From positions 558,001 through 622,000 of the forward strand of contig JABSSW010000019.1 of NCBI GenBank assembly GCA_018902385.1: DNA of 64,000 bases. Reading direction: 5' to 3'. The DNA is from Physcia stellaris. Taxonomy: Eukaryota; Ascomycota; Lecanoromycetes; Caliciales; Physciaceae. The position numbers were made by a program, and so were the translations under genes. Shown here piece after piece: positions 1-13,800 of the stretch. The notes beneath the pieces are model-generated. The model had not been told where the DNA came from. It searched no databases and saw only the letters and a list, made by a program, of their open reading frames with translations. The first letter of the stretch is position 1. The number at the start of each line of letters is the position of its first letter.

Positions 1-218
1 ACAAATTACGTTTTGCAATTGTTTTTTATTCACATTTTATTTATTCAATCGTACGAATTCGATCGATTTCGACTGACAATATGAATTTGTTGAATTTATC
101 GTTGATCGAATTGTAAAATGATTGAAATTGATTTTTTTCGAAATCATTCGAATTTCGATAATCGAATTGTTTGACGAGATGCGAATCGCATTTTCGAAAA
201 TTTTGAATTTTTATTTTT
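1..218. other. AT-rich flank left of element C
   Basis: This stretch is AT-rich and shares the CpC/CpT-poor composition of the following 25 kb. No similarity to the region before the matching repeat at 23761 is visible, so it is probably outside the oldest element or belongs to another degraded repeat. No gene is seen. Confidence 0.4.
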
Positions 219-376
219 TACATTAATTTTTTGACAAAATTAACGTGATTTGAAATTTGACGCTCGCACATTGTTTGCAATTTCATCATTTTGTACATAT
301 TTGTTTTTGCAAATTTATTGTTTTCGTTTAACTAATCAATATTACGTTTATTCAAACACGATTCATGATATTACAA
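219..376 (+). repeat. Left LTR remnant of element C
   Basis: This matches 23761-23915 in direct orientation over about 155 bp, including the shared stretch CGCACATTGTTT and the end CACGATTCATGATAT. The outer border is uncertain by several bases. Confidence 0.65.
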
Positions 377-2656
377 TAAATTTTCAATTTTTATCGCTCG
401 TCGAAATACGCGAACGTTCAAAAATAAAATTTCAAATCGATCAAATTTTTTTGACGAAACAAACGACGAAAAATTCTGTTGATCAAACAAATGATTTAAA
501 AATTTTTTTGACGAAACAACGACGAAATCTTCGACGATAAAAAACGAAAATTGACTCGATTAATTTTTTTTTTTTTTTATCATTTTCAATTTTTCATTTT
601 CAATTATGATTCGAAATCATCACGAAACAATTTTTTCGAATTTTTTATTTCGATGAAACAACGTTTCAAAACGTTACGCGTCAACGTGAATCGTATGTTG
701 CATAAAATTAACGACAATTTTTTTGACGAAATTTTCGTTGATCAATTCAAACGTCGTCGATTTGTATCAACGATCGATTTCATAAAAATAAAAAATGAAA
801 AAATCATTTATTTTTGAATATCGTCATCATCGATCAATTGAAATGATGAATCAATCATAAAATCGTCGATTTTTTAAAAATTTGATCGATTAAACATCGA
901 TCGCGATAATTATTTGAACGTTTTAATTCAATATCAAAATTTGTACAATATTGTCAACGTCGATCGTGACGAATTGATCAATACGAATGTCGAATTAAAT
1001 AAAATTCGTCGAAAATTGAATATTTTGAAAAGCGAATACGAAAAACAACGTGATTTATTTTTGATTAAACAAAAAAATTATATTTTTTGAAAAAAATCAC
1101 GACGTTTTGTTGATCAAAACTCGCGATCGTGCACGAAATTTCGACATCGATGATAAAAAACGACGATAAAATCAACGTAATTAATTTTTTTCAAAAAAAC
1201 AAACGACGTTTCAAAACACATTCAAATTTTTTTAAATTCATCGATGAAATAGAATTCATTTGACGTGTTTAAAAAACAAAAATACACGATAAAATGACGA
1301 TCAACGTTGATTATTACGACACGAACATGATCGTAATCACTATTGTAATTGATTGAATTGAAAATAATATCGATAATCACATACAATCGATTCGTGATAT
1401 TGATATGAATTATTTCAAAATTTGACATATAATGTTGAAATTTTTTGAACATTATTTACAAAAATTTTGATTTCAAACGCAATATGCGTAATCAATTTCG
1501 AACATTGATCATGAATATTCAAAATTTTCAATTTTTTTATTTCATTTTTTTGTTTTAGCAATTCAATTGATTATAACGAAATCATCAAAATCGAAAAATT
1601 GATAACAAAATTTTTGAAATTTGAAAAAACGATGAATGTATATTCACGTGAATTTATCACGTTCGATGAAATTCGAATCATTTTGCAATAAATATACAAT
1701 CGACAATCGAATTTTCAAAAAAAAAAAAATCGCGACACGTCAACAACGTTTTGAATTGTTTCAATTCAAATCAATTTTTATCGTTTCGATTTCGATGTTT
1801 TTACGAAATTTGTCATTTCGACTTTTTTCGTGAAATTTACAATTCATTTACATTTCAACGTTGAAATCAAAATTCGTGATTCGATGATTGACAAATTGAT
1901 CGTCACGAACAAATGTTTCACATGTGACGAATTGAATCACGTTTGAAAAAAATGTTCGAACGATCACAAACATCAAAAACGTCATTGACACAAAATGCAA
2001 ATATCGTACATGAATTTAATCGTCGAATCGAATGATTTTGATTCGAAAAATTAACAATTCACATCAAAAACGCGATTGATGAATGTTTAAAATTTTTTTT
2101 TATTCACGACGATGATTTGTTTGATTTTTTTCATCAAACGATTTTTAGTCATCAATTGTACGTTATCATTCAACGATAATAAACATAAATCAAAAATTTT
2201 AATAAACATTGATACAATTGATTATACATTCATTGATAGAAAAATCGCGCAATTTGTATGCAACATGCTGAACATAAAATTCGTATTTTTATTGAAATCG
2301 AAATCATTGATTGAATTCGACAATCGTCAATTTTTTCAATAATTCACGTCATATATTTTAAATTAACGATAGAATTGCATTTCGAGTTGATCGTTTTTTT
2401 GTTAATTATCGATTTGAATAATCATTCGATAATTTTAAAAAAATCGTGAATAAACAAACATGAAATCATATTGAACATGATTTACGATAAATTGATTTTC
2501 AAATCGTTCAAATGCAATCATCATGACAATATATTCAATCAAATTGTTCAAATTCGACGTTTGGAAATTCTCAAATCAAATCGTCGATGAAATGTATTTA
2601 ATTGACGTCGTGATATCGTGTTATCGCGAAAAACAATTCGAAACATATAACGATAA

Positions 2657-2825
2657 TGTTAAAAGCGAAGCACATCGAAAAGATGTTTGTTTGTTGATTG
2701 ACTAGAAAATCAATCGAGCAAAAGCGAAAACGATTTTTTTGTATGTAATAATCAATTTATAAGTTGAAACTTCTCTAACAATTAGCAATTCAGTTTTTTA
2801 CACATTCATTTGTTTGCATTTTGCA
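2657..2825 (+). repeat. 5' LTR of element A
   Basis: This is a direct-repeat partner of 9914-10085 and is preceded by GATAA. It is followed at once by ATTTGATAGCATCAT, almost the same sequence that follows the 5' LTR of element B, which marks the primer-binding-site region. Confidence 0.9.
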
Positions 2826-5800
2826 ATTTGATAGCATCATCTTGCTACATCAATATGCATTCACATCATTGATTGTGAATAGCAAACATCATTCGAACTG
2901 TCAATTTGCTTTGTTTGTTAATCAGTTTTTCGCTGTTTTTATTTTGCATCGCTTTCGTTCACTACGTTGATGTTGATGTAAATCTCATTTGACAAATCAC
3001 TCATTAATCAGTTGTCAAAGATTTCTCATTTATTCATTTGTACGAGTAATTCATCTTTTCATTTATCATAATTAGAAAAGCAATTTCAGACATTTTTCTA
3101 TCGACATTTTGACGTCGATATTCAACGAAACTATTCAGTTTGCGTGATCATTGTACGATTTTCTTCAAATCGATCACGATTTCGTTTCATTGTTCATTGA
3201 CGAGAATCGACGTACGATTCAAATCTTGATTGTCAAAAATTTCAAATTTTTTAAAATTCGAGTCAGCGATTCAATTTACTCATCGCAATGACGTAACGTG
3301 ATAAATTTTTTCGAATCGTTTTGAATCAATTTCGTTTCGATATCGAGCAATTTCGTCGATCGAAAATTTATCGCAATTTTTTGATCAAATCACGAATCGT
3401 CAATTCACAATTCAGCGATTCAAGTTCTTTCGTAAATCAAATTAGAATTTTCAGTCGGCAAATTTTTGTTATTCTGTTCGATGTTTTCATTGTCACTAAA
3501 TTTCGAAAAAATAGTGATTCAGAAATTCGAACATTTAATTTTTCGTCAATTATCACATCAAAAACGTCAAAAGCAATCGATTTTGCATTCGATTTCAATT
3601 TTGTCAACATTCGTGATATTTCGATCGAGAAAATCATTTACACACAATTCATTGATTTTGTCATGTTTGATCAAAAACAAAATCAAAATCAATTTGATTC
3701 GATCGTTCAAACAATCATTAACGTCGTTGTTGTTGTCGCGAATATCAAATTCGAAAAGCATTTTCGACGTTTGAAAAAACGATATAATCGAGACGATCGT
3801 CGTCGAGACGACGAAAAGTTTAAAAATCAATCATTCAATGATCAAAAATCTTCGAAGAAACGATTTATAGTCAAAAATCACGAAAATATCGATTATTTCG
3901 ATTCAGAATTAGAGAATGCTGAAAATCGTTCGTTAATCAATGTTGATCGACATTTATTTTATCGTGATGTGTTTGCGTTCGAAACTCGTTTGAAAAATTT
4001 GATTAAAATTTTTTTCGTCGATAGAATTCGAAAACTGATTTCAATTACGTTGCGAAATCGAGTCGAACGTTGATACATTTACGAGATTAATCAAAATGAG
4101 AAAAATTTTTTGCGAGAAATTTCAATAGATATTTGATGTCGTCAACTCATTAAAAAATTCAAAAAAAAGAATTTCATTGTTTTGCAAAATTTGCAAAGTG
4201 AAAAATACATCATGATCGACGTTCGCAACGAACGCATTTCACGCTTTTACGTGCAAAATATTATGAAACATGTTAAAATTGTCGAATTTTCTTTCATTTA
4301 TAATCAGCTATTTCTAGTTTGAAATGATTTCGATTTGAAATTTCGAATGCAAATTTCGAAATTCAAATTTCACATCGAAATTTTCACGTTTTTCGAGTTT
4401 CTAAACGATAAAATCAATATTTGAAAAGACATGATCATTTTTCGACGAAATGTTAGCAATGTCGAAAGCGTCAATGTTGACAAAATTAACAAATCGATAA
4501 ATAAATCAAATCGTGAACGACAAAACGATTTTCAACAATTTTTTGACGTTGACGATTTTTCATTTTTTTATTTATGATCATCGTTTGATTACAATTTCTA
4601 TCAATATCAAAATAATGTTTACAATCGATCACAAAAATATCAATATTCGTTTTCAAACGAACAAGATTTAAATCGTTCGATCTTTGTTGTTTTTGTCTTG
4701 TCGATTTCAGTTTTCAGACAATTTTTGCGAATAATTTTCGAAAACGCGTTCGATTTCAAGAAATCGACGAACAAATCTCAAACAAATATCGAAAAATATA
4801 ACAATCGAGAAAACAAAACTAGAATTTACGTGACGAACGAATCGAAAAAAGAAAAAAATATGATTTTTGATAATTTTCAACAAAAAAAAACGAATATTAT
4901 TTTGTCAACGACGATGTGAATTATTATGATTCAAATCATCGAAAATTTTACGAAAAAATGAAACGTCGATCAATTTTATTGTAATTCGAAAATTTCAATC
5001 TCGTTGTCGTCGATGTAAACAAGTTTTTTCGTTTAACAATATTTTACATAATCATTTTCGTGTCGATTGTCATTCGTCGAAAATTCAAAATGTCGAAATT
5101 TATTTTGTCAATGATTTCAATTTTAATTTTTCGATTGTCGACAATTTTTTCATCATTGACGTTACAAAAAATTTTGACACGACGTTTTCAACAAATTTTA
5201 CTATTATTCGATTTACAATTGACTTTTTCACTGATGTTGACATTGATTATGATTTTAGAAATTGAAATTACGTCAAAATTAAAACGTTTTTATCATCGAA
5301 CGTTTTATCAACAAACGTTTGTTTCGACTTTGACGCAGAAATTTCATTGATTGATCGAATTTTTTTGAAATTTCAAACATTCGATTTTGTTATTCGAATT
5401 ATAACATCGTCATTCAAAATGCGAAATTTAAACATTCGACGACACGAAACGTGAAAATACGCTATCGCAGACATTCATTTATTCGACATGAAAAATGATA
5501 AAACGATCATTTCGATACTTCGTCGAGAATTGCATTTAGTCGACGATTTGAAAATCAACATGTTGATAAACAATGACATCATGAAATCAGAAAAATCGTT
5601 TCGAATATTGTCAAAAAGACAATTTTCATAAATACAATCGACGTCAACATAGTTTTGAAAATTCGTTCAATCAAAAACGTTATATATCGTTTTGTTCATT
5701 TGCGAAAAACAATTAACGTTTTTTTATATTCAAAAATGATTGTGTCAATCAATCATATCAATTTTTCGATTTCAAGAAATTTTTTTTTCGAATCGACGAA

Positions 5801-8800
5801 CGATTTGAACATTTTTATATATGTTTATGTAATCGACGTTTTTACTATTTCAATAATTGTACGAAATAACAAAAATGTATCGATTAAAATATCACGAAAT
5901 TTTCGTTTAAAACGAATATTCGAAATTGATTTTTCAAATGCGTTTTATATTTTTAACGACGAAAACGTTCGACATTTAATCGTCAAATCAATCAAATTCA
6001 TTCATCGAAACGATTGATTTAAAAAATTAATATTTGTTTGCGTTATCGCGTATGTTATCGTCGCAACGATCAATTTTGACGTAGTCAATTTTGACGTGAC
6101 GATTATTTCGATCGTGTCGAATATCTCGCTAATCATGTCGTTCACATCGTTAGTCATTTCGACTGAATTGAAAAAATTTTTCGCAATCAATTTTTCATCG
6201 TCGAAAATCGTGTTGTTCAATGAAATCACTGTTTATAATTTCGAGATCGCAGACTTTTTCGTCAAAATTGTAAAAATTCTCTTTGTTTTGACAAAATATC
6301 GATTTTGCAAAATTGTCAAAAAAACTGAATGCGTATTCTCTTAAAATTCGATTGAAAAACTAAAATTTCTGAAAAATCAAAATTTATTTTCTAGAAACAA
6401 AGAATCGTGAGTTAGTGAATCGCACATTCGACGAATTTCATGAGTTTGACAAAATGAATTGAACGAATCAATCGATTTCTTTTTTGTATTCAATCTTCGT
6501 TATTTGAAAAATGATGAACGAAAAACGCAAAGACAAAGCGATCATTGATATCAAAAATTTAAACGTTATCATTCAATTCGATGTTTATTCGCTTTTTTTG
6601 CAATTCGATATAAAAGTTTTTGTAAAAAAATGTTTTTACATTTTTGTTATCGATTGTTCGATTTTTTTTTTAATGAAAAATATATTTTTTTGATCGACAT
6701 AAATTCATTGTCGTTAATCATCGCGATCAAAAAATTTTCAACGTAACAATAATAAAATATAAAAATTCGTCAACATACGTGCAACGACAAATAAATCGAT
6801 TACTGAAATATATGAAATCGTTTGTAAAAATTTATATCGACGATATCGTAATTTTTTTCAAAACAAAAAAAAAGCATCAACGTCATTTACGTCAAATTTT
6901 TGAAATATTGATCGAAAACAATATTTTCATCAAATCAATTAAAACATTTATTGAGTATTCGTCAATTTCATTGTTAAATCAAAAAATCGATTTTTTCGAA
7001 TTAGTCATCGTCGAAAAAAAATTGAAAATTATCGTCAAATTTCGATTTTCTCGCACGTTTCGTCAATTAGAAATTTATCTGAATTTCATCGATTGATTGC
7101 GAGATTACATAGTTCATTATGTTGATATTTTCAAATCTTTACAAGATCGCAAAATCGAATTATTACGTCACGATTTCGTCGATGAAAATCAACGACGCGT
7201 TTATTTCACGAAGACGTTTTTGACGAATTTTACGAAAACAAAATTGATCGTTTACAATCGATTACAAATTATTTTAATCAAATCGTCGTATTTGATACAC
7301 GTCGATATTAAACGTCAATTATTTATCGATTTAAATGTCAACAAAGAATTTGATATGAAAATCATGCTTTATTATGTTAAAAAAATTTTTCTCAAAAATT
7401 TGTCGTTTGAAAGTTTTTCATTCAGACACGTCATCGAATCGATATTCTTTTTTAATCGTTTTATTACGTCAGCGAAATTCAAATACTGATTTACAAAATT
7501 AGAAATAACGAAAATAATATGAATATTAAAAAAAATCAAACACATCGTCGAAACATTTTCGAAAAATATCATTATTTATATTGATCATGAATCGACGTTT
7601 GAAATTGTCACGCAAACTACTTTGATTATTACGTTCATTGACAAATTAAATTTGCGATTCATTCGAATTTCGAATTACATTCAGCGTTTCAATTTCGAAA
7701 TTCGACACAAATCAGACAAACAACACATAGTTTTTGATGTTTTGTCTAGATTGATCAACGATAATCACGAATCAGAAATTGAAAACGAGTTAAATGTACT
7801 ATTCACAATCTTTTTAGTTCAAATGAAGAAAGTTTTTCGCAAACGATTAATTGACGATTACAAAACAAATTTCAATTGACATAAAATTTTCGAATTACTC
7901 GATAAAAACGACGAGAACGTCGCAAAATTTTTTTTTGTAAAAAAAACGATTTCATTTTTCGTTTCGACGACATCATTATCGACGATCATGTTTACGAATC
8001 TCGTCGTTTGTGTATTTCGCAATCAGTTGTGCATAATATTTTGCAACAAATTCACGATAAAATCGATCATGTCGAATATGTCAAATGTTTCGAAAAAATC
8101 ATTTTTTCATACTTTATACGAAATTTTTCGCGATATTTACGTTTTTATTTCAAACATTGTTCGAATTTTTTAATATATTAAATTAAACGATATGCATCAT
8201 ACGATTCGTTACAATCGATTTTCATTTCAGTCATATTTTTTCACATTTTCACATTTTCACTATGAATTTTATTTTAGCGTTTTCATTTTTTTTTGACGAT
8301 TTCGATACGACAATGATTGTTGTATGCAAATTTAACAAACGTATTATTTTTATAATTGATAAATCGACATGATCAATTAGCGAATGAAAAGAAATTTTGT
8401 TGAACAAATTAAATGTAAAAAATTGAAATATTTTTAAAACAATTATATCGAATCGTGATCGCAAATTTCTTTTTGATTTTTGAACGATCATATTCAAAAA
8501 ATTAAACGTTCGACTATTGTATTCGACGACGTATCATTCACAAATTGATGATTTGTCAAAAAAAATCAATTAAATCGTCGAAATCGTTTTGCGATTTTAT
8601 TTCGTTATCATGAATGAATCAAACAATTGATCGAAAATTCTATTCAAAATGCAACGTCATTTCAATAATAATCAATTCGTTATCACATTTAAAACATCTA
8701 ACGAAGTCAATTATGAATTCACATCGATTCAATCGTTTGATTTGTGAAAATTTGTCGCAATTATCGAAAATTTCACAGACAATGTCGATATTTTTGATTT

Positions 8801-9913
8801 TCGAAAATTTCTCGCAAACGTTTCGTTTTTCGTCGTTATTAAAATCAGAATCGAGATAATTGACGTTATTGTTTTCGTTCAAATGAATGTCAAATATTAT
8901 TACGATCGAAAACATCAATCACTATTCATGAAAATCGATGATTACGTTTGCATTCGTCTACATCATGATTACAACATTTCGACTATCGCTATATTGAGTA
9001 AAAGCTGAATCAGCAATATGCTGACTCTTTCAAAATACTAAAAAGATGAGAAATTTAGTCTACAAATTAGAGTTATTTGCTCATTGACGAATTCATTTTG
9101 TATTTTCAATAACTCAGCTGAAATTTGCACTTTTTGACGAGAATTCATTTCATCGTTTTCACTCAAAGCAATCAGACTCAATTCACGTTCACGATGATAT
9201 CGAGCTAATCAAATCTTGAAAAATGAATCGATTAATTAACAAACGTCAAATTAAACGACGAGATTCGAAATATTTTCTACGTTGACGTGACTGAAATTTC
9301 GAATATGATGAATGACGCAATCTGTTCGAACTAAAAAATGTTTTCGATTTGATAAAAGATTACGAGAACGCTATACGTCAAATTCAAAGATTTTCAAAAA
9401 ATATGCGTGCAATCGATCGATCGATTAAACAATTCAAAACGTTCAAATCAAAAAAATTCAAATCAAAAGCATTAAAGTTTTTTGCAATCAATTCGTCATT
9501 TGCGTCTATCGCTGCTTCGATTAAAAACATTGAAATTTTTCGCAATTGACTCGTCGTCGTTTGCGCACGCATCGACTAAAAAAATCATATCGTCGAAATT
9601 TTTCGCATTTGATTCATTGTCGTCAAAATCGACAATCACGAATATTCTCGTTGATCAAAAGTTTGCAATTGTTGTTAGAAAGTTTTTCGCGAAATCTGCT
9701 TTGACGAATTCGTTTGTTATCGCTAATCAAAAATCTTTTGCAATTCTTTTTACATCGATTTCGACTTCTTCGACGTCTGAAGTTAATCAATTGATTCGTC
9801 GATTCGCTCGTTTGAATGATTAGTATAAATATGACAAAAAACATGTTAAAATATATGATATAAAATATAGATATGACATCGAGACGTTGTCGTCTATTTT
9901 GAAAAAGACAGAT

Positions 9914-10085
9914 TGTTAGAAACGAAACACATCGAAAAGATGTTTGTCTGTTGATTGACTAGAAAATCAATCGAGCAAAAACGAAAACGATTTCTTTTTT
10001 GTATGTAATAATCAGTTTATAAATTGAAATTTCTCTAACAATTAGCAATTCAACTTTTTACATATTCACAATTTTGCATCTTGCA
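9914..10085 (+). repeat. 3' LTR of element A
   Basis: This is the direct-repeat partner of 2657-2825 and is followed by the target duplication GATAA. About a dozen transitions separate the pair, nearly all in CpT or ApG context. Confidence 0.9.
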
Positions 10086-10621
10086 GATAATAAAATTTCA
10101 ATATATCATTTTATTTCGTTTCAAAATCAAATTTTTATTTTTCACAGTTGAAAACGAATCAAATGTATTCGATTCGAAATGTTTCGAATGTTCAATTCAT
10201 TCGAACGTCGATGACGATGACGAGTCGTCAATCATCGAATCAAATAATTCAAAAATTGATATCACAACGATTACGAAAACGACATTCGTCAAAAAAATTT
10301 GAAAAACAACGCAACAAACGTTGAAAAATCAAAAAACAACAATTCGAAATTTTTTATCATCGAAATTGAATTCAAACGATTCAATGAATATCGCGATGAT
10401 TGATGCAATTTTTTTTGTTTACTCGTCGATTTCAAAAATAAAAAACAAAAAATGCAATATTTTTTCATTACGATCAATCAAATCGATTTCGCGCTCAAAG
10501 CATTGCGAACAAATTTTGAATCGTTGAAAATTGCTGTCATGATCAAAAAAATTTTGAAATATGAACAAATCAAATCGATTTTTGAACGCATAATGAAAAA
10601 AAATATTCAAATATTTCAAAC

Positions 10622-10810
10622 TGTTAAAAGTTTGTCGACTATGAGACGAAAATCTGTCTGACGATTGTCAATGACGAAATTTGAAATAAAAACGTGTTTG
10701 TCGTTGAAAAACAAATCATATGTCATCATAACATTACAATATATATTTCGAAACTTTTTCGTAAAATTAACAATCAATCTTTTTCATTCATTCACATATT
10801 GTTTTTGACA
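10622..10810 (+). repeat. 5' LTR of element B
   Basis: This is the direct-repeat partner of 18094-18283 and is preceded by CAAAC. The following ATTTGATAACATCAT parallels element A at the same place. Confidence 0.9.
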
Positions 10811-13800
10811 ATTTGATAACATCATTTATCACATCAATCGTTGTTTGCATCATTTATTGCAACAACATCATCAAAATTTTGTCAATTTTGCATTGTATTG
10901 CATTGCACGCAAATCTATCAATTTTGTTAATTTTTTTTGTCGTTTTCGTTTCTGTTTGTTGATGTTGTGAGTCTTGACGTCAATGCTATTCATTTGACGA
11001 TGAAAAATTTTCATTTCATTTTATTTTATTTTTCGTTCTATCAGTTTTTCATTATTAATTTGTGAAATTTTTTTTTGTTTATTGTACGAGTAATTCGAAA
11101 TTTTTTTCAACTAGTTTTAAATCAGCAGAAAGATTTTCACAACAAGTCATTTGTAATTCATTTTGACGTCAGTTTTCAACGAAATCACTCAACTTGTTTG
11201 ATTCATTTACGATTTTTTACAAATTGATCACGTTTTTTGTTCATTATTCGACGATATTGATCGACGTACGATGAAAATTCTGATCGTTAGAATTTTCAGA
11301 TTTTTCAGAACTCGAATCAGCGATTCTGTTTATTCATTTCAATGAATCAACGACGTCGTCTCGTTTCAAAACGTCTTGATTCAATTTCGTTTTGATATCG
11401 AACGCTTTCGCAATTCGAACGTTTTTCGAAACTTTCTGATCAAATTTTCAGTTGTAATCAGTTCAAAATTCAATGACTCGACTTTTTTTTCGATTTCTCG
11501 TTTATTCAAATTAAAAACGTCAGTTTCGTCAATCTCATCAATATCGTTTGATGCTTTTTTTTCAAAAAGATTTCGACGCAATAGCGTGTCGAAAGTTCAA
11601 ATTCTCAATTTCACATTCTCGTCTGTAGCATTCAACTACTCATTTATTATCACGTCAAACACATCATTCGATTTTGCGTCTGATTTCAATTTTGTCAACA
11701 TTCGTGATATCTCGATCGAGAAAGTCATTTACACACAACTCATTGACTTTGTCATGTTTGATCAAAAACAAAATCAAAATCAATTTGATTCGATTATTCA
11801 AACGATCATTACAACAACGATCATTGCAATTGTTATTCAAACATTTGTCGATTTTACAGCACAATTGCAACGTTTGCAACAAAATAACATCGAAAACAAC
11901 AATGAACGTGATGATCGACGTTTTTTTGATTTTGATTTTTCGAATGAAATTGCGATTGACGTTGATGACGATAAATCAATTTTGAAAAATTCAAAAAATA
12001 TCGATTTTTTTGATTCGCGTCGTGAAAATGACAAAAATAAAAATGTCATTGTCAACGTTGATCGACACATTTATTACAAAAATGTATTCGTTTTCATCGA
12101 TCGATTTAAAAATTTGAAAAAAAATTCGTTTGATCACAAAATGCGTGAATTCATTGTCGAATGTTTACGCGATGATGTTTTCATTTGACATTCATTGAAA
12201 TTAAATGAAATTGAGAAGAATATGTTTCGTGACGCATCAATGAATCAATGATGTCGTGATTTGATTCGTCGATTCAAAAAACGTGATTCACAAACTTTCA
12301 AAAATTTGCAAATTGAAAAATACATCATGCAAAATGTTCGCAATGATAGAACGTTTAAAATTTACGTGCAAAACATCATGCGTCATTCTAGAATCGTTGA
12401 ATTCAATTCTATCTATAATCAGCTAATTATGACGTGAAATAATTTGAATTTTAATTTCAAAATGCAAATATTTGAGTCAATTACGATTATCATTTTTATC
12501 TCATTCTTCGACTCACTTGACGTCAAAACTAGTATTTGACAGAAAATGATTGTTTATAGATTTATTCAACATGTCAATTCTAGTTTTGATCAAATCGATA
12601 AACAACGTCAAATCAATAAGCAAAATCGTGAACGACAAAACGATTTTCAACAACAATTTGACGTCGACGATTTTCAATTTCTTTACTTTTCGTATGAGTA
12701 TTGATCATCATCAAATTACAACTCATATCAGTATTAGAATTCGACGTTTCAAAATAATGCTTATCAGAAATATCAAAATTTCAATATCAATTTTCAAACG
12801 CACTTCAAAAAGCATTTGTCGTTTTTGTTTTGTCAATTGACAAACAATTTTTGCAATTGACTTTCGAAAACGCGTCAAATTTCAAATTCAAAATCAATCA
12901 CAACGTCGATTAGCAAACGACACAGAACAAAATAATCGAAACGAATTTGACAATCGTGACGACAAAACTAGAACTTTTGTTGTCGATCAAAATAACAACG
13001 AAAAAAGAAGTCTGTGAAAGATTTTCACAATGAAGAACATGAAAATTACTATATTGAGAACGAAAATCTGAATTATTACAATTCGAATCAAAAAAATAAA
13101 ATTCTCGTCAATTTTATTGCGTCAATAGTAGTGATCAAATCATCGTTATTTTATTGTCGTCGATGTAAAAAGACTTTCACATTTAACAACGAACTACATC
13201 GTCATTTTCGTGTTGATTGTAGTTTGATTTTCTCAAAAAAATCGAAATTCTTTAACGACGTCGAAGTCTATTCTGTCAAAAATATCAATTCATTCACAAT
13301 CGATGTTACGAAAGAAATCAACGAATCTAGTCAATCGAATATCGTCATGTTTGTTGAGTTTACGAGCTCATCTATTTCGTTTGAATCTATCATTATTCGC
13401 TCTAACGTCGACTCGTTCGCAGATATTGACACGAGATACGAATTTCGTGACTGAAATTACGTCAAAATCAAAATTTCATTTGTCGTAGTCGTCGTGTCAA
13501 AAAACGTGTGTCTGAACATCGATGTTAACGTTTCATTTATGAATCGAAATTTTTCAAAACACAAACATTCAATATTTCAATTCGTATCATGATTTCGTCA
13601 TTTCAGATTCGTGATTTAGATACTAATCGACATGAAAATTGAAAATATGTCATATGTGATATTCACATGTTTGACACAAAGAATGATCAAAAGATCACGT
13701 CGTTGTTCAAACGCGAAATTCATTTCGTTGACAATTTGAAAATCAACATGTTTTTAGACAATGACATCATTGAATTCGAAAATTTCGCTATCGATATAAC

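Larger units (their letters stand above)
2657..10085 (+). mobile_element. Element A: Ty3/gypsy LTR retrotransposon fossil nested in element C
   Basis: The element is bounded by LTRs of 169 and 172 bp that begin TGTTA and end TTGCA. It is flanked by a perfect 5-bp target duplication GATAA (2652-2656 and 10086-10090), which fixes both ends. Inside, in gypsy order, are a gag-like region (3321-4073), a Cys/His-rich segment (about 4980-5070), reverse transcriptase with the catalytic box near 6830-6850, RNase H (about 7100-7780) and integrase (about 7880-8990). It is broken by many changes. It is a sister of element B: the gag segment around NFVNIRDISIEK is shared, but the LTRs differ. Length 7.4 kb is normal for the superfamily. 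It is younger than C, and its internal region looks somewhat more worn than that of B. Confidence 0.88.

Noticed and set aside
219-376. A CRISPR-like or other prokaryotic repeat array
   Set aside because: The repeats are long direct pairs with target duplications typical of LTRs, and the genes are fungal with introns.
3321-4073. A 250-codon open frame that could be annotated as a host gene
   Set aside because: It lies inside element A, shares sequence with the matching part of element B and has gag-like character, so it is part of a retroelement fossil.
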